From an uncultured Anaerolineales bacterium (GTDB lineage: Bacteria > Chloroflexota > Anaerolineae > Anaerolineales > UBA6663), in NCBI GenBank assembly GCA_937952305.1, contig CALFZO010000079.1, positions 1 to 22,333 of the forward strand: 22,333 bases of DNA, read 5' to 3'. This document shows positions 1 to 7,809 of this stretch, piece by piece; position 1 is the first letter of the stretch; each line of letters opens with the position of its first letter. A model generated the notes under the pieces. It was given only the letters and a program-made list of their open reading frames with translations. It made no database searches and was not told the origin of the DNA. Both the position numbers and the translations under genes were made by a program.

Positions 1-28
1 CGCCAGCGACGGGCGAAGCGGGCGGGGT

Positions 29-502
29 TCAGCGGACGCGCACCCAGGCTCCATCGGACCAGAGCTGCCAGCGGGCGTCCGGCGGCTCCTGGCTGACGCC
101 GCCCGCGCGGTAAAGCCCGCTGCCGTCCGCGCACAGCTGACCGGCCGGCGTCCCATCGGCCGCGCGCACGACGGCCCCGCACGGCTGGCTGGCCGCTTCC
201 AGGTATTCGCCGGCGGCGAGCACTCCCGCGCCGATCAATTGGCTCTGCAGCCAGCCCAACGTGACCACGCGCTGCGGCCGGCAGGCGGGATCAGTGGCCG
301 CGTACAGGCCCAGGCCGTCCGCGCGCCCGCAGACGCCAGGCCATTCCACGCGCAGCAGTTCACGCGCGGCCCCGCCCGGGGCGGCCTCCACGGCGGGCGC
401 GTCCCCCAGGCCGATCTGGATGAAGCGCAGACCCAGAGCGATGAGGATGATGAGCAGGGCCAGGCGGGCAAGCGGGCGGCGGGAGTTGGTGTAGTCGTCC
501 AT
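29..502 (-). CDS. Small membrane-anchored protein of unknown function
   Basis: A 157-residue protein that I do not recognise. A short charged N-terminus (SRRPLAR) is followed by one hydrophobic segment at about residues 13-31, which should anchor it in the membrane with the rest outside. The outer part has four cysteines (in VCGR, PACR, PCGA and LCAD), possibly paired as disulfides, and several Trp and Gly residues. This suggests a small beta-rich domain, perhaps SH3-like, but I cannot assign a family. The ATG is well supported: GGAGG lies five bases upstream. It is the last gene of the minus-strand group, 126 bases beyond the metallophosphoesterase, so it may be co-transcribed with it. No function is proposed. 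Confidence 0.7.
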   Translation of the reverse strand: MDDYTNSRRPLARLALLIILIALGLRFIQIGLGDAPAVEAAPGGAARELLRVEWPGVCGRADGLGLYAATDPACRPQRVVTLGWLQSQLIGAGVLAAGEYLEAASQPCGAVVRAADGTPAGQLCADGSGLYRAGGVSQEPPDARWQLWSDGAWVRVR

Positions 503-628
503 GATGGCCTCCGGGAGGGCGTGATCATCACGGTAAGCCGGGCCGCGTGCCGGGGCCAGCCGTTAACGTGTGCCGGCCGCGCGCCAGAGCAGGCCGCCGC
601 TGGTGCCGGCTTTGGCACGATCGTGCGC

Positions 629-1489
629 TCAGGCGCGCGTCAGCGTAATCTCGGTGACTTCCGGGCGGCAGTTGAGGCGCACGCCCGGCGCCGCCAGGCC
701 GATGCCGGGATTGGTGTAGAGCCAGGTCGCGCCGACGCGGTACAGGCCGTAATCGTACTTGCGGCCGTACTGCGGCGTGATGATGGCGCCCAGGCCGGGC
801 ACGCGCACCTGGCCGCCGTGGGAGTGCCCGGCCAACTGGACGGCCACGCGCGGGTCCTGGCTCCACTCGTCGACGAAGTCGGGTTCGTGGGCCAAAAGCA
901 GGGCGGGGGTGTCGGACGGGCAGCCGGCCAGCGCTCGATCCAAATCCGGAGCGCCGCTCCAGGCATCGTCCAGGCCGGCCAGGTACAGGCCGCCGGCGTT
1001 GGCCGGCAGCGCCAGGCCGCGATTGACCAATACCGGCAGCCCGGCCCGCTCCAAACCGCCTTGGACGATGGCGCGGTTGGTCCACAAGTCGTGGTTGCCC
1101 AGGCAGGCGAAGACGCCGTGCCGGGCGTTCAGTTCGGCCAGCGCCGGCGCCAGCTCGGCGATGTCGTCGGCGCTCACGGTGACGTAGTCGCCGGTCAGCG
1201 CGATCAGATCCGGCTTCAGGCTGTTGGCCACGGCCACGGCCCGGCGGATCGCGCCGATCTCGGTGACGGGACGCAGGTGGAAATCGGTCAGGTGGACCAC
1301 GCGCAGCCCTTCGGCCGCGGCCGGCAACCGGTGGATAGGCAGAGTCAGCCGCCGCACGGCCAGCCAATTAGCTTCTAGTTGAGTGCCGTACAGGTAACCG
1401 GCGGCGCCGGCCAGGGTGTAGCCGGCGGCCACGTTGCGCAGCATCTTGAGAAAACCGCGCCGGCTGAGTTTGACGCGCGAAGTTGGCAT
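629..1489 (-). CDS. Tat-exported metallophosphoesterase (YkuE-like)
   Basis: A 286-residue calcineurin-like phosphoesterase that probably acts outside the membrane. Residues 9-15 read SRRGFLK, a textbook twin-arginine motif, followed by a hydrophobic stretch to about residue 40. This implies folding and metal loading in the cytoplasm before export. The dinuclear metal-site motifs are all present: LTDFH (D69, H71), LTGDY (D101), LGNHD (N132, H133), AHEPD (H201) and GHSHGGQ (H222, H224). Bacillus YkuE is a known Tat substrate of this family; the substrate here is unknown. The frame is open 63 codons further upstream, but I place the start at this ATG because AACGGAGG lies 12 bases upstream and the Tat signal begins there. 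It follows the two-component genes on the same strand after a 149-base gap. Confidence 0.93.
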   Translation of the reverse strand: MPTSRVKLSRRGFLKMLRNVAAGYTLAGAAGYLYGTQLEANWLAVRRLTLPIHRLPAAAEGLRVVHLTDFHLRPVTEIGAIRRAVAVANSLKPDLIALTGDYVTVSADDIAELAPALAELNARHGVFACLGNHDLWTNRAIVQGGLERAGLPVLVNRGLALPANAGGLYLAGLDDAWSGAPDLDRALAGCPSDTPALLLAHEPDFVDEWSQDPRVAVQLAGHSHGGQVRVPGLGAIITPQYGRKYDYGLYRVGATWLYTNPGIGLAAPGVRLNCRPEVTEITLTRA

Positions 1490-1614
1490 GGCGAGACGAT
1501 GCCTCCGTTGCTCAAAAAGTTGATTAGCGCGACGATAGCGGAGGCGCCGTGCCGGGGGCAGGCGGGCGTTGGTGCCCAGCGCGGCCGAAGACGGGGGAAC
1601 GAGGGTGCCGCCGG

Positions 1615-1632
1615 CCGGCACGAAAGTGCCGG
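1615..1632 (-). repeat. Short perfect hairpin after the response regulator gene
   Basis: CCGGCAC and GTGCCGG form a perfect 7-bp stem around a 4-base loop (GAAA on the plus strand, TTTC on the minus strand). It lies six bases past the stop codon of the response regulator. No T-run follows on the minus strand, so it is not a standard intrinsic terminator. It may stabilise the 3' end of the kinase-regulator message or assist Rho-dependent termination; that role is inference. Confidence 0.45.
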
Positions 1633-1638
1633 GCGCGG

Positions 1639-2313
1639 TCACTCCTTCTCGGACAGCTCCTGACGATGCTCGAACCACCAGCGCACGGCCTCGGCCCGGC
1701 TGGCGACGTTGACGGCGCGGAAGATGCGCTGGACGCCCTTCTTGACGGCGTCCTCTTTGAGGCCGAGCCGGTAGGCGATCTGCTGGTTGGTCAGGCCTGC
1801 CTCGGCCAGCAGGTTGAAGATGGCGTGGTCACGCTCAGAGAAGGGGCTGGGCGCGCTCTGGCCGAGGCTGGCGGCCAGGTCCGGCAGGTCGCCGGCGGGC
1901 AGGCGCGACAACAGGAAGTAGCCGCGCCGGGCGAGCAGCAGCGCGGCCTCCACCTCGCCGCCGGACGGCCGGTCGTCTTTGTGGATCATGGACACGCGCC
2001 AGGTCATGAGTTTCTTCAGCAGCGCTGGGTTCGTGTCTTTCGACGTCAGGATGATGATGGGCAGGCCGCGCTCTTCGCGGTTGGCCAGTTTCTCGGCCAA
2101 CGCCAGCCCCTCCTGCATCGAGTGGGTCGGCGGCAGCGACAGGTCCAGCAGCAGGGCCGCGTACGCGGTCTGGGCCAGCAGCCGCTCGGCGGTGGCCACG
2201 TCTGGGGCGTTATCCAGCTGCACCCGGGGCTGCAGCTCGAACTTCAGACCCTCGTAGTATTGCGAGTAGTCCTCAACCATGAGGACGCGGAGCGGCGGTG
2301 GGGTGTCTGGCAT
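1639..2313 (-). CDS. Two-component response regulator, NarL/LuxR type
   Basis: A 224-residue DNA-binding response regulator. The receiver domain covers about residues 8-130, with the acidic pair E14/D15, phospho-acceptor D57 in LLLDLSLP, switch Thr T90 in ILTSKD and K112 in MIHKDD, so all catalytic positions are intact. A linker leads to a LuxR/GerE helix-turn-helix at about residues 155-215 (FSERDHAIFNLLAEAGLTNQ, then IAYRLGLKEDAVKKGVQRIF). The sensor kinase ends 59 bases upstream on the same strand, so the pair is very probably one transcription unit and cognate. No strong ribosome-binding site precedes the ATG, which would fit translation coupled to the kinase. The target genes cannot be read from the sequence. 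Confidence 0.93.
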   Translation of the reverse strand: MPDTPPPLRVLMVEDYSQYYEGLKFELQPRVQLDNAPDVATAERLLAQTAYAALLLDLSLPPTHSMQEGLALAEKLANREERGLPIIILTSKDTNPALLKKLMTWRVSMIHKDDRPSGGEVEAALLLARRGYFLLSRLPAGDLPDLAASLGQSAPSPFSERDHAIFNLLAEAGLTNQQIAYRLGLKEDAVKKGVQRIFRAVNVASRAEAVRWWFEHRQELSEKE

Positions 2314-2372
2314 AGGCGCTGGCCGGAAGCCTGGGCCCTGCGGGCGGCGCAGGGCGACGGATAGCGCCTATT

Positions 2373-4604
2373 TTACTGTGGGTCACGCCGGGGCGGTGAT
2401 GGCGCGGGCGGCTCCGGCAGGCGCGGGAAGACCACCTCCAGGCGTGTGCCGGCGCCGGGCTGGCTGTCCACATAGCCGCGCGCCGCGAACTGCGCGCGCA
2501 CCAGGTCCAGACCTTCAAAGATACCGTTGGGGCCGGGGCGCACGCGCGTCCGGTCGAAGCCGCGCCCGTTGTCCACCACGCTCAACCGGATCTGGGTCGG
2601 CGTGACCGCCACGTCGATCTCGAGGCGGCGGGCGCCGCCGTGGAAAGAGGCGTTGGCCACGGCCTCCAGCGCCAGGCAGTAGAGCGCGTCGGCGACCGCG
2701 AAGGGCAGGTCGTCGGCTTCGGGCGCGATGGTCACCAGCACGCGGCCGTCCGGCGGGTCCGCGAACTGCACGATCTTCTGGGCGGCCCGGCGCACCTCGT
2801 CTTGCAGGCCGGCCTCGTCCAGCGGGTCGCGCCGCGAGAGCCGGGTGAGCATGGCCGCGATCTCCAGCCGGCGCACGACCTTCTGCGCGTTGGCCAGGGC
2901 AGCCGCGGCGGTGGCGGCGTCGGCGGGCTCGGCGGCCAGGGCGCCCTGGGCCGACCCCACCAGGCGGCGCAGCGAGTCGGCGCTCAAGGTGAGCGGGCCG
3001 TGCACACCAAACAGCACGCCGCCGAACGCCTCGTACTTGCGCCAGGAGGCGCGCTCGCGGTTGATCTGCTCGGCGGCCAGGCTGGCCAGCGCCTCCAGGG
3101 TGAGTTTTTCCAGCGGCGAAAAGACGCGCGGGGCGCGGTAGTTCAGGAAGAGCGCGCCCACCCGTTCGCTGCGCGTGCCCAGCGGCAGGAAGGCCAGCGA
3201 CGCGACCGCCTCGCGCTGGAGAAAACTGTCGGCGGCGGCCGCGCGGGCCAGGAGCGGGTCAGCGGCCGCGTGCGTGCTGTAGTGCGCGGTCCAGCGAGCC
3301 AGCAAGCGGAACAGCACCGAGCTCTCCGACAGGGCCTGCTCCCGCAGTCTTTCCGGCGCGCGCAGATCGCCCGCGAAGAGCGGCGCCAGCGGGTAGCCGG
3401 TGCCGGGCGCCAGCTGATACAGCACCACGGCGTCGGCGCTCAGGCGCGTGCGGGCGTCGTCGGCCAGGACCGCGAACATCTCGGCTATGGACGTGCAGTC
3501 GCCCAGCCGGCCGACCACTTCCGCCAGCGTGTCCCGCAGGCGGGCGGCCTCGCGTTGCACGGCGCGGCTGCGGGCCAGCGCCAGCCCGATCGAGTCGGCC
3601 ATGCGCGCCAACTGCTCGTCGTCGAACTCCCAGAACTCGGCCTCGCGCGGGCTGAGCACCTCCAGCACGCCCACCGGCTGGCCCTCCGCCAGGAGCGGCG
3701 CCGCCACCAGCGCGCGCACGGCGTGCCCGGCCGCCGGCTGGCCCGCGTAGGGGCAGCGGCGCAGGTCGTCCCAGCGTTCCAACTGGCGGGTCTGGCACAC
3801 GCGCGCGGCGACGCCGTCCACGCCGCCCAGGTCGGCGCGCGGCGGCCAGGTGGCGCGCACGGTCAGCGCGCCGCCCTCCGCCAGCCACAGCCGGACGCGG
3901 TCGTAGCGCAGCCGCCGGGCGACCGCCTCCACCACCGTGTCCAGCGCGGCGTCGATGTCGGCCAGGTTGGAGAGCTCGTTGGCGATCTCGCGCAGCAGCT
4001 CGGCGCGGCGCTCCAGGACGATGTAGCGCCGGACCAGGTAGTGGTTGGAGCCGGCCAGCAGCGTCAGCCAGAGCGGCGAGAGCACGGCCTCGCTGAGCGG
4101 ATAGCCCGCGATCACGCGCAGCGCCAGCAGCAGCAGGCTGGCCAGCCCGGTGAGCAAAGCAAAGGCGCGAATGGTGGCGCGCTCGGAGAGATAGATGAGC
4201 GGGAAGAGATAGAGCAGCCACAAGTGATCCAGCGCCGCGCCCAGGCCCGTGAAGCGCACGGCCGCCGCCAGCCCCACCGTGATGGCGACGACGATCAGGC
4301 CGGACCAGACCAGCACCAGGTCCGGCCGCGCGAAGCGCACCAGCCAGCCGCCGGCGCCGCGCCGCCACAGGCGTTCCGCGCGCCAGAACAGCACGAAGCC
4401 GCAGGCCGCGCCGATCATCAACAGGATCACCAGCCGCCGCCGGAACGCGTCTTCGGCGAAGGTGTCCCGCACGACGATGGCCAGGATCAGGGTCACGCCG
4501 ACGACGGCCACTGGGTAGTAGAAGCGCATCCCCAGCCGCAGCAGCCAGCGGTAGATGGCCGAGAAGGGATCGTAGTTGCGGGGGAGTCCGTAGCCGGTCA
4601 GCAT
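2373..4604 (-). CDS. Membrane-bound GAF sensor histidine kinase, NarX/DesK-like
   Basis: A 743-residue sensor kinase. The N-terminal ~190 residues hold about five or six hydrophobic segments (near 31-47, 58-73, 96-116, 126-140, 145-165 and 173-188). Two GAF-type domains follow (about 218-345 and 372-515), the first with the typical APLLAEGQPVGVLEV strand. The C-terminal ATPase is clear: N-box E647 to H655 (EAVANASFH), G1 motif D678-G-R-G682 and the late GAGTRLEVVFP strand. The dimerisation region carries H535 in GVHGPLT, where HisKA_3 kinases normally have His followed by Asp or Glu; here it is Gly. It pairs with the response regulator 59 bases downstream. The signal is unknown. Divergent from the FecR lipoprotein gene, whose function could be linked. 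Confidence 0.92.
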   Translation of the reverse strand: MLTGYGLPRNYDPFSAIYRWLLRLGMRFYYPVAVVGVTLILAIVVRDTFAEDAFRRRLVILLMIGAACGFVLFWRAERLWRRGAGGWLVRFARPDLVLVWSGLIVVAITVGLAAAVRFTGLGAALDHLWLLYLFPLIYLSERATIRAFALLTGLASLLLLALRVIAGYPLSEAVLSPLWLTLLAGSNHYLVRRYIVLERRAELLREIANELSNLADIDAALDTVVEAVARRLRYDRVRLWLAEGGALTVRATWPPRADLGGVDGVAARVCQTRQLERWDDLRRCPYAGQPAAGHAVRALVAAPLLAEGQPVGVLEVLSPREAEFWEFDDEQLARMADSIGLALARSRAVQREAARLRDTLAEVVGRLGDCTSIAEMFAVLADDARTRLSADAVVLYQLAPGTGYPLAPLFAGDLRAPERLREQALSESSVLFRLLARWTAHYSTHAAADPLLARAAAADSFLQREAVASLAFLPLGTRSERVGALFLNYRAPRVFSPLEKLTLEALASLAAEQINRERASWRKYEAFGGVLFGVHGPLTLSADSLRRLVGSAQGALAAEPADAATAAAALANAQKVVRRLEIAAMLTRLSRRDPLDEAGLQDEVRRAAQKIVQFADPPDGRVLVTIAPEADDLPFAVADALYCLALEAVANASFHGGARRLEIDVAVTPTQIRLSVVDNGRGFDRTRVRPGPNGIFEGLDLVRAQFAARGYVDSQPGAGTRLEVVFPRLPEPPAPSPPRRDPQ

Positions 4605-4732
4605 AAGCGTTCGTTGGTCCTCGCCGGCGGCCGGGCCTGCGTCTGTGGCCGCGCCGACATCCTAGCGTATTCCGGCCGGAGCGGCGCCGCCAGTGCGTGC
4701 CGCCGCCGCGCACTTTAGTGCGCTGGGCCTGG

Positions 4733-4741
4733 TGCTACAAT
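4733..4741 (+). promoter_or_regulatory. Extended -10 promoter for the FecR lipoprotein gene
   Basis: TGCTACAAT gives a TGn extension plus a -10 hexamer, TACAAT, at 4736-4741. No good -35 is seen at the matching distance (only CTTTAG or TTTAGT), as is common for extended -10 promoters. The start codon is about 31 bases downstream. The same nonamer, with one base changed, lies before the next gene. Confidence 0.5.
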
Positions 4742-4772
4742 GAGGTGGGGTTGGCGGGCAGGAGCAATCACT

Positions 4773-5792
4773 ATGTTCCCTCCCGCGCGCTTTCTCAGCT
4801 TGAGCCTGGCCTTGGCGCTGACCGCCTGCGCGCCAAACGCACCCGCCTTCACGTCCACGCCGTCTCTCCCCACCGCGCCCGCGGCCACGGCCGTCCCGCG
4901 CCGCTCCGCCCAGCTGTCTGAACTCAACCGAGATGTCCGCGCCCACGCCGAGCCTGACCAGGCCTGGACGCCGGCCGTGGAGGGCCAGGCGATCTTCGTC
5001 GGCGGCGGCGCCCGCACCGGCGATGAGGCCTGCGCGCGGCTGGACTTATCCGAGGGCGCGATCGTGCGGCTGGGCGCGAACAGCGCCTTCGAACTGCAGG
5101 TGCTGCCGGAGCAGCCGGAAGGCTTCGCGGCGCGCCTGGCGCTTTCAGCCGGCCAGGTCTGGATCGGCCTGCTGGAGGCCACGGGTCTGAGCCAGGTGGA
5201 GGTGGAAACGCCGTCCGGCGTAGCAACCGTGCGCGGCTCGTTCATGAGCGTGGCGTATGCGCCGGACAGCGGCCAGCTGCGGGTGACGTGCCTGGAGGGG
5301 GAGTGCCAGCTGCAGGGCGCGGCCGGCCCGGAGACCGCGCTGACCGGAGGCCAGCAGGCCGAGATTCTGGCCCAGGGTCAGCGGCCTTCGTCAGTCCAGC
5401 CGATGGACTCGGCCCAATATGCGGAGTGGGAGCAGCACTGTCCGGAGGCGCCGGCCGTTCCACATATTCTGCTCAGCCCCGGCGCGGACCAGTGCGGGCA
5501 GACGACGGTCCCGGCCGGTGAAGTCGAGTTCAATTTCGGCGTAGGCCGCTGGCCGACGGCGGACGAGGCCAGCGCCGCCATCGGCGACAGCCGGCCGACG
5601 ATCAGCCTGGACGGCGAGCCGTTGCCCATCGGTGAGCCCACCGGGCCGGAGTGGCACACCGGCGGCGAGCCGGCCGGCTGGGGCTACAGCACGCGCACGC
5701 GCGTCACCGTGGAGCCCGGCCGATACACGCTGGTCTCCGAGTGGTATTGGCCGGAGGTCTTCACCTGTGAGCTGACCGTGAGCGGCCGTTGA
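4773..5792 (+). CDS. FecR-domain lipoprotein
   Basis: A 339-residue exported lipoprotein. The signal peptide is short and leucine-rich and ends in LTAC, placing the lipidated cysteine at C19. A Pro/Thr/Ala-rich linker (about 20-45) follows. A FecR-type beta-repeat domain spans about 80-185, with ARLDLSEGAIVRLGANSAF and LSAGQVWIGL leading to ETPSGVATVRG. A second beta-rich domain lies near the C-terminus (about 235-339), with cysteines that could pair. FecR domains are best known from iron-signalling anti-sigma systems, but no sigma factor gene is nearby and this protein is outside the membrane, so a structural or ligand-sensing role is more likely. The ATG is chosen because GGAG lies eight bases upstream and it begins the signal peptide; an in-frame start 33 bases earlier would add an ill-fitting extension. 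Confidence 0.85.
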   Translation: MFPPARFLSLSLALALTACAPNAPAFTSTPSLPTAPAATAVPRRSAQLSELNRDVRAHAEPDQAWTPAVEGQAIFVGGGARTGDEACARLDLSEGAIVRLGANSAFELQVLPEQPEGFAARLALSAGQVWIGLLEATGLSQVEVETPSGVATVRGSFMSVAYAPDSGQLRVTCLEGECQLQGAAGPETALTGGQQAEILAQGQRPSSVQPMDSAQYAEWEQHCPEAPAVPHILLSPGADQCGQTTVPAGEVEFNFGVGRWPTADEASAAIGDSRPTISLDGEPLPIGEPTGPEWHTGGEPAGWGYSTRTRVTVEPGRYTLVSEWYWPEVFTCELTVSGR

Positions 5793-5916
5793 GCGGCTGA
5801 ACGAGCCGCCGCCGGCGCTAGTCGCTCACCGGTGAACGGAGCCGCCAGCCGATCTCGAAGGGCGCGGCGCAAGCGGATTTGGCTCTAGACCATCTGTTCC
5901 GGCCGGCTGCAAAATC

Positions 5917-5925
5917 TGCTAAAAT
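5917..5925 (+). promoter_or_regulatory. Extended -10 promoter for the 147-aa protein gene
   Basis: TGCTAAAAT matches an extended -10 element (TGn then TAAAAT at 5920-5925), with TTCCGG as the only weak -35 candidate 17 bases upstream. It stands out from very GC-rich surroundings and precedes the start codon by 49 bases. It differs by one base from the element before the neighbouring lipoprotein gene. Confidence 0.5.
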
Positions 5926-5974
5926 CGGTGCGCCCGCCGGGGCGATCTCGCAGGTGTATGGGAGGAGTTGACCC

Positions 5975-6418
5975 TTGAGCCGCTTAGTGAAGACCGATGG
6001 TGTCGGCAAGCAACGCGACCGGTTGATGAAGGGGATCACGTTGTCTTTGCGTGAGCTGGCCGGCAAGCAAAAACTGGACGAGGACGCGCGCGACATGGTG
6101 GCGTTCATCGCCTTGGCGCTGCACGAAGTCTACGAGACCATCGACGTGACCTGCCTGGCGTGGGAGAAGCGCGACTACTGGCTCAAGGCCGACCAGTTTC
6201 GGCGCGAGTGGGAGTGGACACGCTCCGCGGCGGAGAAGCTGGAGAAGGTGGTGCTGCAGAACGAGTGGCAGGAACTGCCGCTGTTGATGGCCAGCCTGTC
6301 GCAGCACCTGAGCAAGGTCAACCTGCCCAAGCGCAATACGCTGGGCGAGCCGTGGCTGGGCGCGTACGCGGCCTTGCGCGAGAAGCGCGGCATCGAGAAG
6401 GCCTACGCCGTCAAGTAA
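5975..6418 (+). CDS. Conserved-looking helical cytoplasmic protein, function unknown
   Basis: A 147-residue protein with no recognised family. It has no signal peptide or membrane segment, is rich in charged residues and Trp, and looks entirely alpha-helical (for example DARDMVAFIALALHEVYETI and EWTRSAAEKLEKVVLQNEW). The start is a TTG: GGAGGAG lies seven bases upstream, and an ATG at 5958 hits a stop within six codons. It has its own extended -10 promoter and is closed by a strong intrinsic terminator, so it is an independent monocistronic unit. That, with its ordinary coding composition, argues for a real gene. The N-terminus is basic and the C-terminus ends in KAYAVK. No function is proposed. 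Confidence 0.8.
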   Translation: MSRLVKTDGVGKQRDRLMKGITLSLRELAGKQKLDEDARDMVAFIALALHEVYETIDVTCLAWEKRDYWLKADQFRREWEWTRSAAEKLEKVVLQNEWQELPLLMASLSQHLSKVNLPKRNTLGEPWLGAYAALREKRGIEKAYAVK

Positions 6419-6442
6419 GCGGCTGGGCGAGGGCGCTCGGCG

Positions 6443-6468
6443 AGCCCCGGTCTACGCCGGGGCTTTTT
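6443..6468 (+). terminator. Intrinsic terminator
   Basis: AGCCCCGG and CCGGGGCT form a perfect 8-bp stem around the 6-base loop TCTACG, followed at once by TTTTT. It lies 25 bases past the stop of the 147-aa protein gene and ends that transcript before the convergent HAD gene. Confidence 0.9.
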
Positions 6469-6471
6469 GCT

Positions 6472-6485
6472 GCCGGGCGCCCGGC
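6472..6485. repeat. Perfect 14-bp palindrome between convergent genes
   Basis: GCCGGGCGCCCGGC is its own reverse complement. It abuts the stop codon of the HAD gene on the minus strand. With no T-run on that side it may be a transcript-end structure or a GC-rich protein site; either is inference. Confidence 0.4.
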
Positions 6486-7661
6486 TCACAAGATCTGGGC
6501 CAGGCCGGCGTTGATGTCGGCGTGGAGCCGGTCGGCGATCTGGCTTAAGGCGGTGTGTTTGGGTGAGCCCGGCGCGGCCACGCCGTGCCGCACCAGCGTC
6601 ACCGGCACACCCTGCGCGGCCAGCAGCGCCGCCGCCTGGGTGGCGGCCCGCAGGCTGCCCGGAGAATCTTCGAAGACATGGATGGTCTCGCCGGCGCAGG
6701 CGGCCAGCGCCGGCTGCAATTCGCCGGCGCGCACCAGGGCCACGGCTGCGTCCAGCGCGGCGGCCTCCGCACCGGTGCGGGCGGCTGCCATCGCCGCCAG
6801 CGGCTGAACGGGCGAGGGCTTCACCAGGTCCATCGCCTCGGCACCGTGCCGCTGGGCCGCCCACGCCAGCTTGCCGAAAGCAATGACTGGCAGGCGCTCC
6901 GGGCCGCTGGCCGGCAGGCCCACCAGGTCCAACGCCAATTCGGCCTCCGGCGTGTAGCCGCGCAGGCGCTCGGCCACCTCCACCGGCGGCAGGCTGGGCC
7001 GGGCCGTGTACAACCCGCAGCGCAGGCGGCCGGCGGCGCGCTCAGCCAGCAGCCGGTCCCGCAGGGCGGGCTGCAAGAGCGGGCGGTCCTCCGTGGCGAG
7101 CAGCGCCGCGCACTCGAAGTGCGGCGGCAGGCCGTACGCGTCGGCGTACAGGGCGTGGCCGACGGCGAAGTTCTGCACCACCTGCAGGGCCGGCGCGCGA
7201 TCGACGTCGAAGCAGTGGCCCAATAGCTGCTCCAGCACCGGCTGCACCCGCGCGGTGAGCGGCCCGCCGTTCAAGTCCTCGCCGAACAGACGCAGCGCCG
7301 TCCGCGAGGCCTGGGTGCCCGGCGGCGTACCCGCGCCGATGCGCCGCGCCAGGGCGCCGAAGTCCGGGCGCGGCACGGCCAGCGGCTGCGCGCCCAGGAT
7401 GTCCAGCGCGGCCCAGAAATCCACCGGCAGGTCCAGCGGCGCGCGGCGCAGGCGTTCCAGCAGCAGGGCCGCCGTGCTGATGGCCGCCGACTCCCATTCG
7501 ACCGTGATGCTGTGGGCCTCGAAGAGGTCGATCTCTTCTTGCGTGGGGTAATGCTCGCCCACGCCCATGCGCCGGCTGAAGTAGGCCACCGTCTGCTGCA
7601 GCCCCCGGTGGTAAGCGCGGCTGTGCACCAACACGCCGTCGACGTCGAACAAGATCAACAT
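6486..7661 (-). CDS. HAD-superfamily hydrolase with a large cap domain
   Basis: A 391-residue haloacid dehalogenase-like protein, probably a phosphatase acting on a small phosphorylated molecule. Motif I is at the N-terminus (FDVDGVL, nucleophile D6 and acid D8), motif II is T219 in GLYTARPS, motif III is K281 in LVKPSP and motif IV is E331/D332 in VFEDSPGSLRAA. The roughly 200 residues between motifs I and II form an unusually large cap, so it is longer than typical phosphoglycolate phosphatases (~220 residues), and the substrate cannot be inferred. It is transcribed divergently from the transketolase operon across 148 bases. A link to sugar phosphates is possible from that position but not shown. 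No strong ribosome-binding site is seen before the ATG. Confidence 0.85.
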   Translation of the reverse strand: MLILFDVDGVLVHSRAYHRGLQQTVAYFSRRMGVGEHYPTQEEIDLFEAHSITVEWESAAISTAALLLERLRRAPLDLPVDFWAALDILGAQPLAVPRPDFGALARRIGAGTPPGTQASRTALRLFGEDLNGGPLTARVQPVLEQLLGHCFDVDRAPALQVVQNFAVGHALYADAYGLPPHFECAALLATEDRPLLQPALRDRLLAERAAGRLRCGLYTARPSLPPVEVAERLRGYTPEAELALDLVGLPASGPERLPVIAFGKLAWAAQRHGAEAMDLVKPSPVQPLAAMAAARTGAEAAALDAAVALVRAGELQPALAACAGETIHVFEDSPGSLRAATQAAALLAAQGVPVTLVRHGVAAPGSPKHTALSQIADRLHADINAGLAQIL

Positions 7662-7741
7662 GGCTCAGTGACTTCGGCTTTCGCGTGAGAGATTCGCAAT
7701 TGTGCAACCCCGCCGGGCCTCAAGCGTTTGAGAGCCTTGCC

Positions 7742-7749
7742 ATTATAAT
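7742..7749. promoter_or_regulatory. Self-complementary -10 box between divergent genes
   Basis: ATTATAAT reads the same on both strands and supplies a consensus TATAAT in both directions (7744-7749 plus, 7742-7747 minus). It is the most AT-rich spot between the HAD gene and tkt. No convincing -35 is present on either side, so promoter activity is tentative. A second box, TATAGT, lies at 7785-7790 on the plus strand. Confidence 0.35.
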
Positions 7750-7809
7750 CAACGCGGCCACTTCCCCCGTCTTCCAATCTGGACTATAGTTCGGGCCGGA
7801 GATTTCACC

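Noticed and set aside
1490..1678. Longer 349-residue version of the metallophosphoesterase
   Set aside because: The extra 63 residues overlap the response regulator's coding end, are Pro/Arg-rich, and would bury the Tat signal; a good ribosome-binding site supports the ATG at 1489.
2640..4718. A 692-codon open frame on the plus strand opposite the sensor kinase gene
   Set aside because: Its product is a Gln/Arg/Gly/Ala-rich string without domains, and the opposite strand encodes a complete kinase. Long antisense frames are expected at this GC content.
7785..7790. TATAGT as the main tkt promoter
   Set aside because: Transcription would start on top of the ribosome-binding site, leaving almost no leader, and no -35 is visible.
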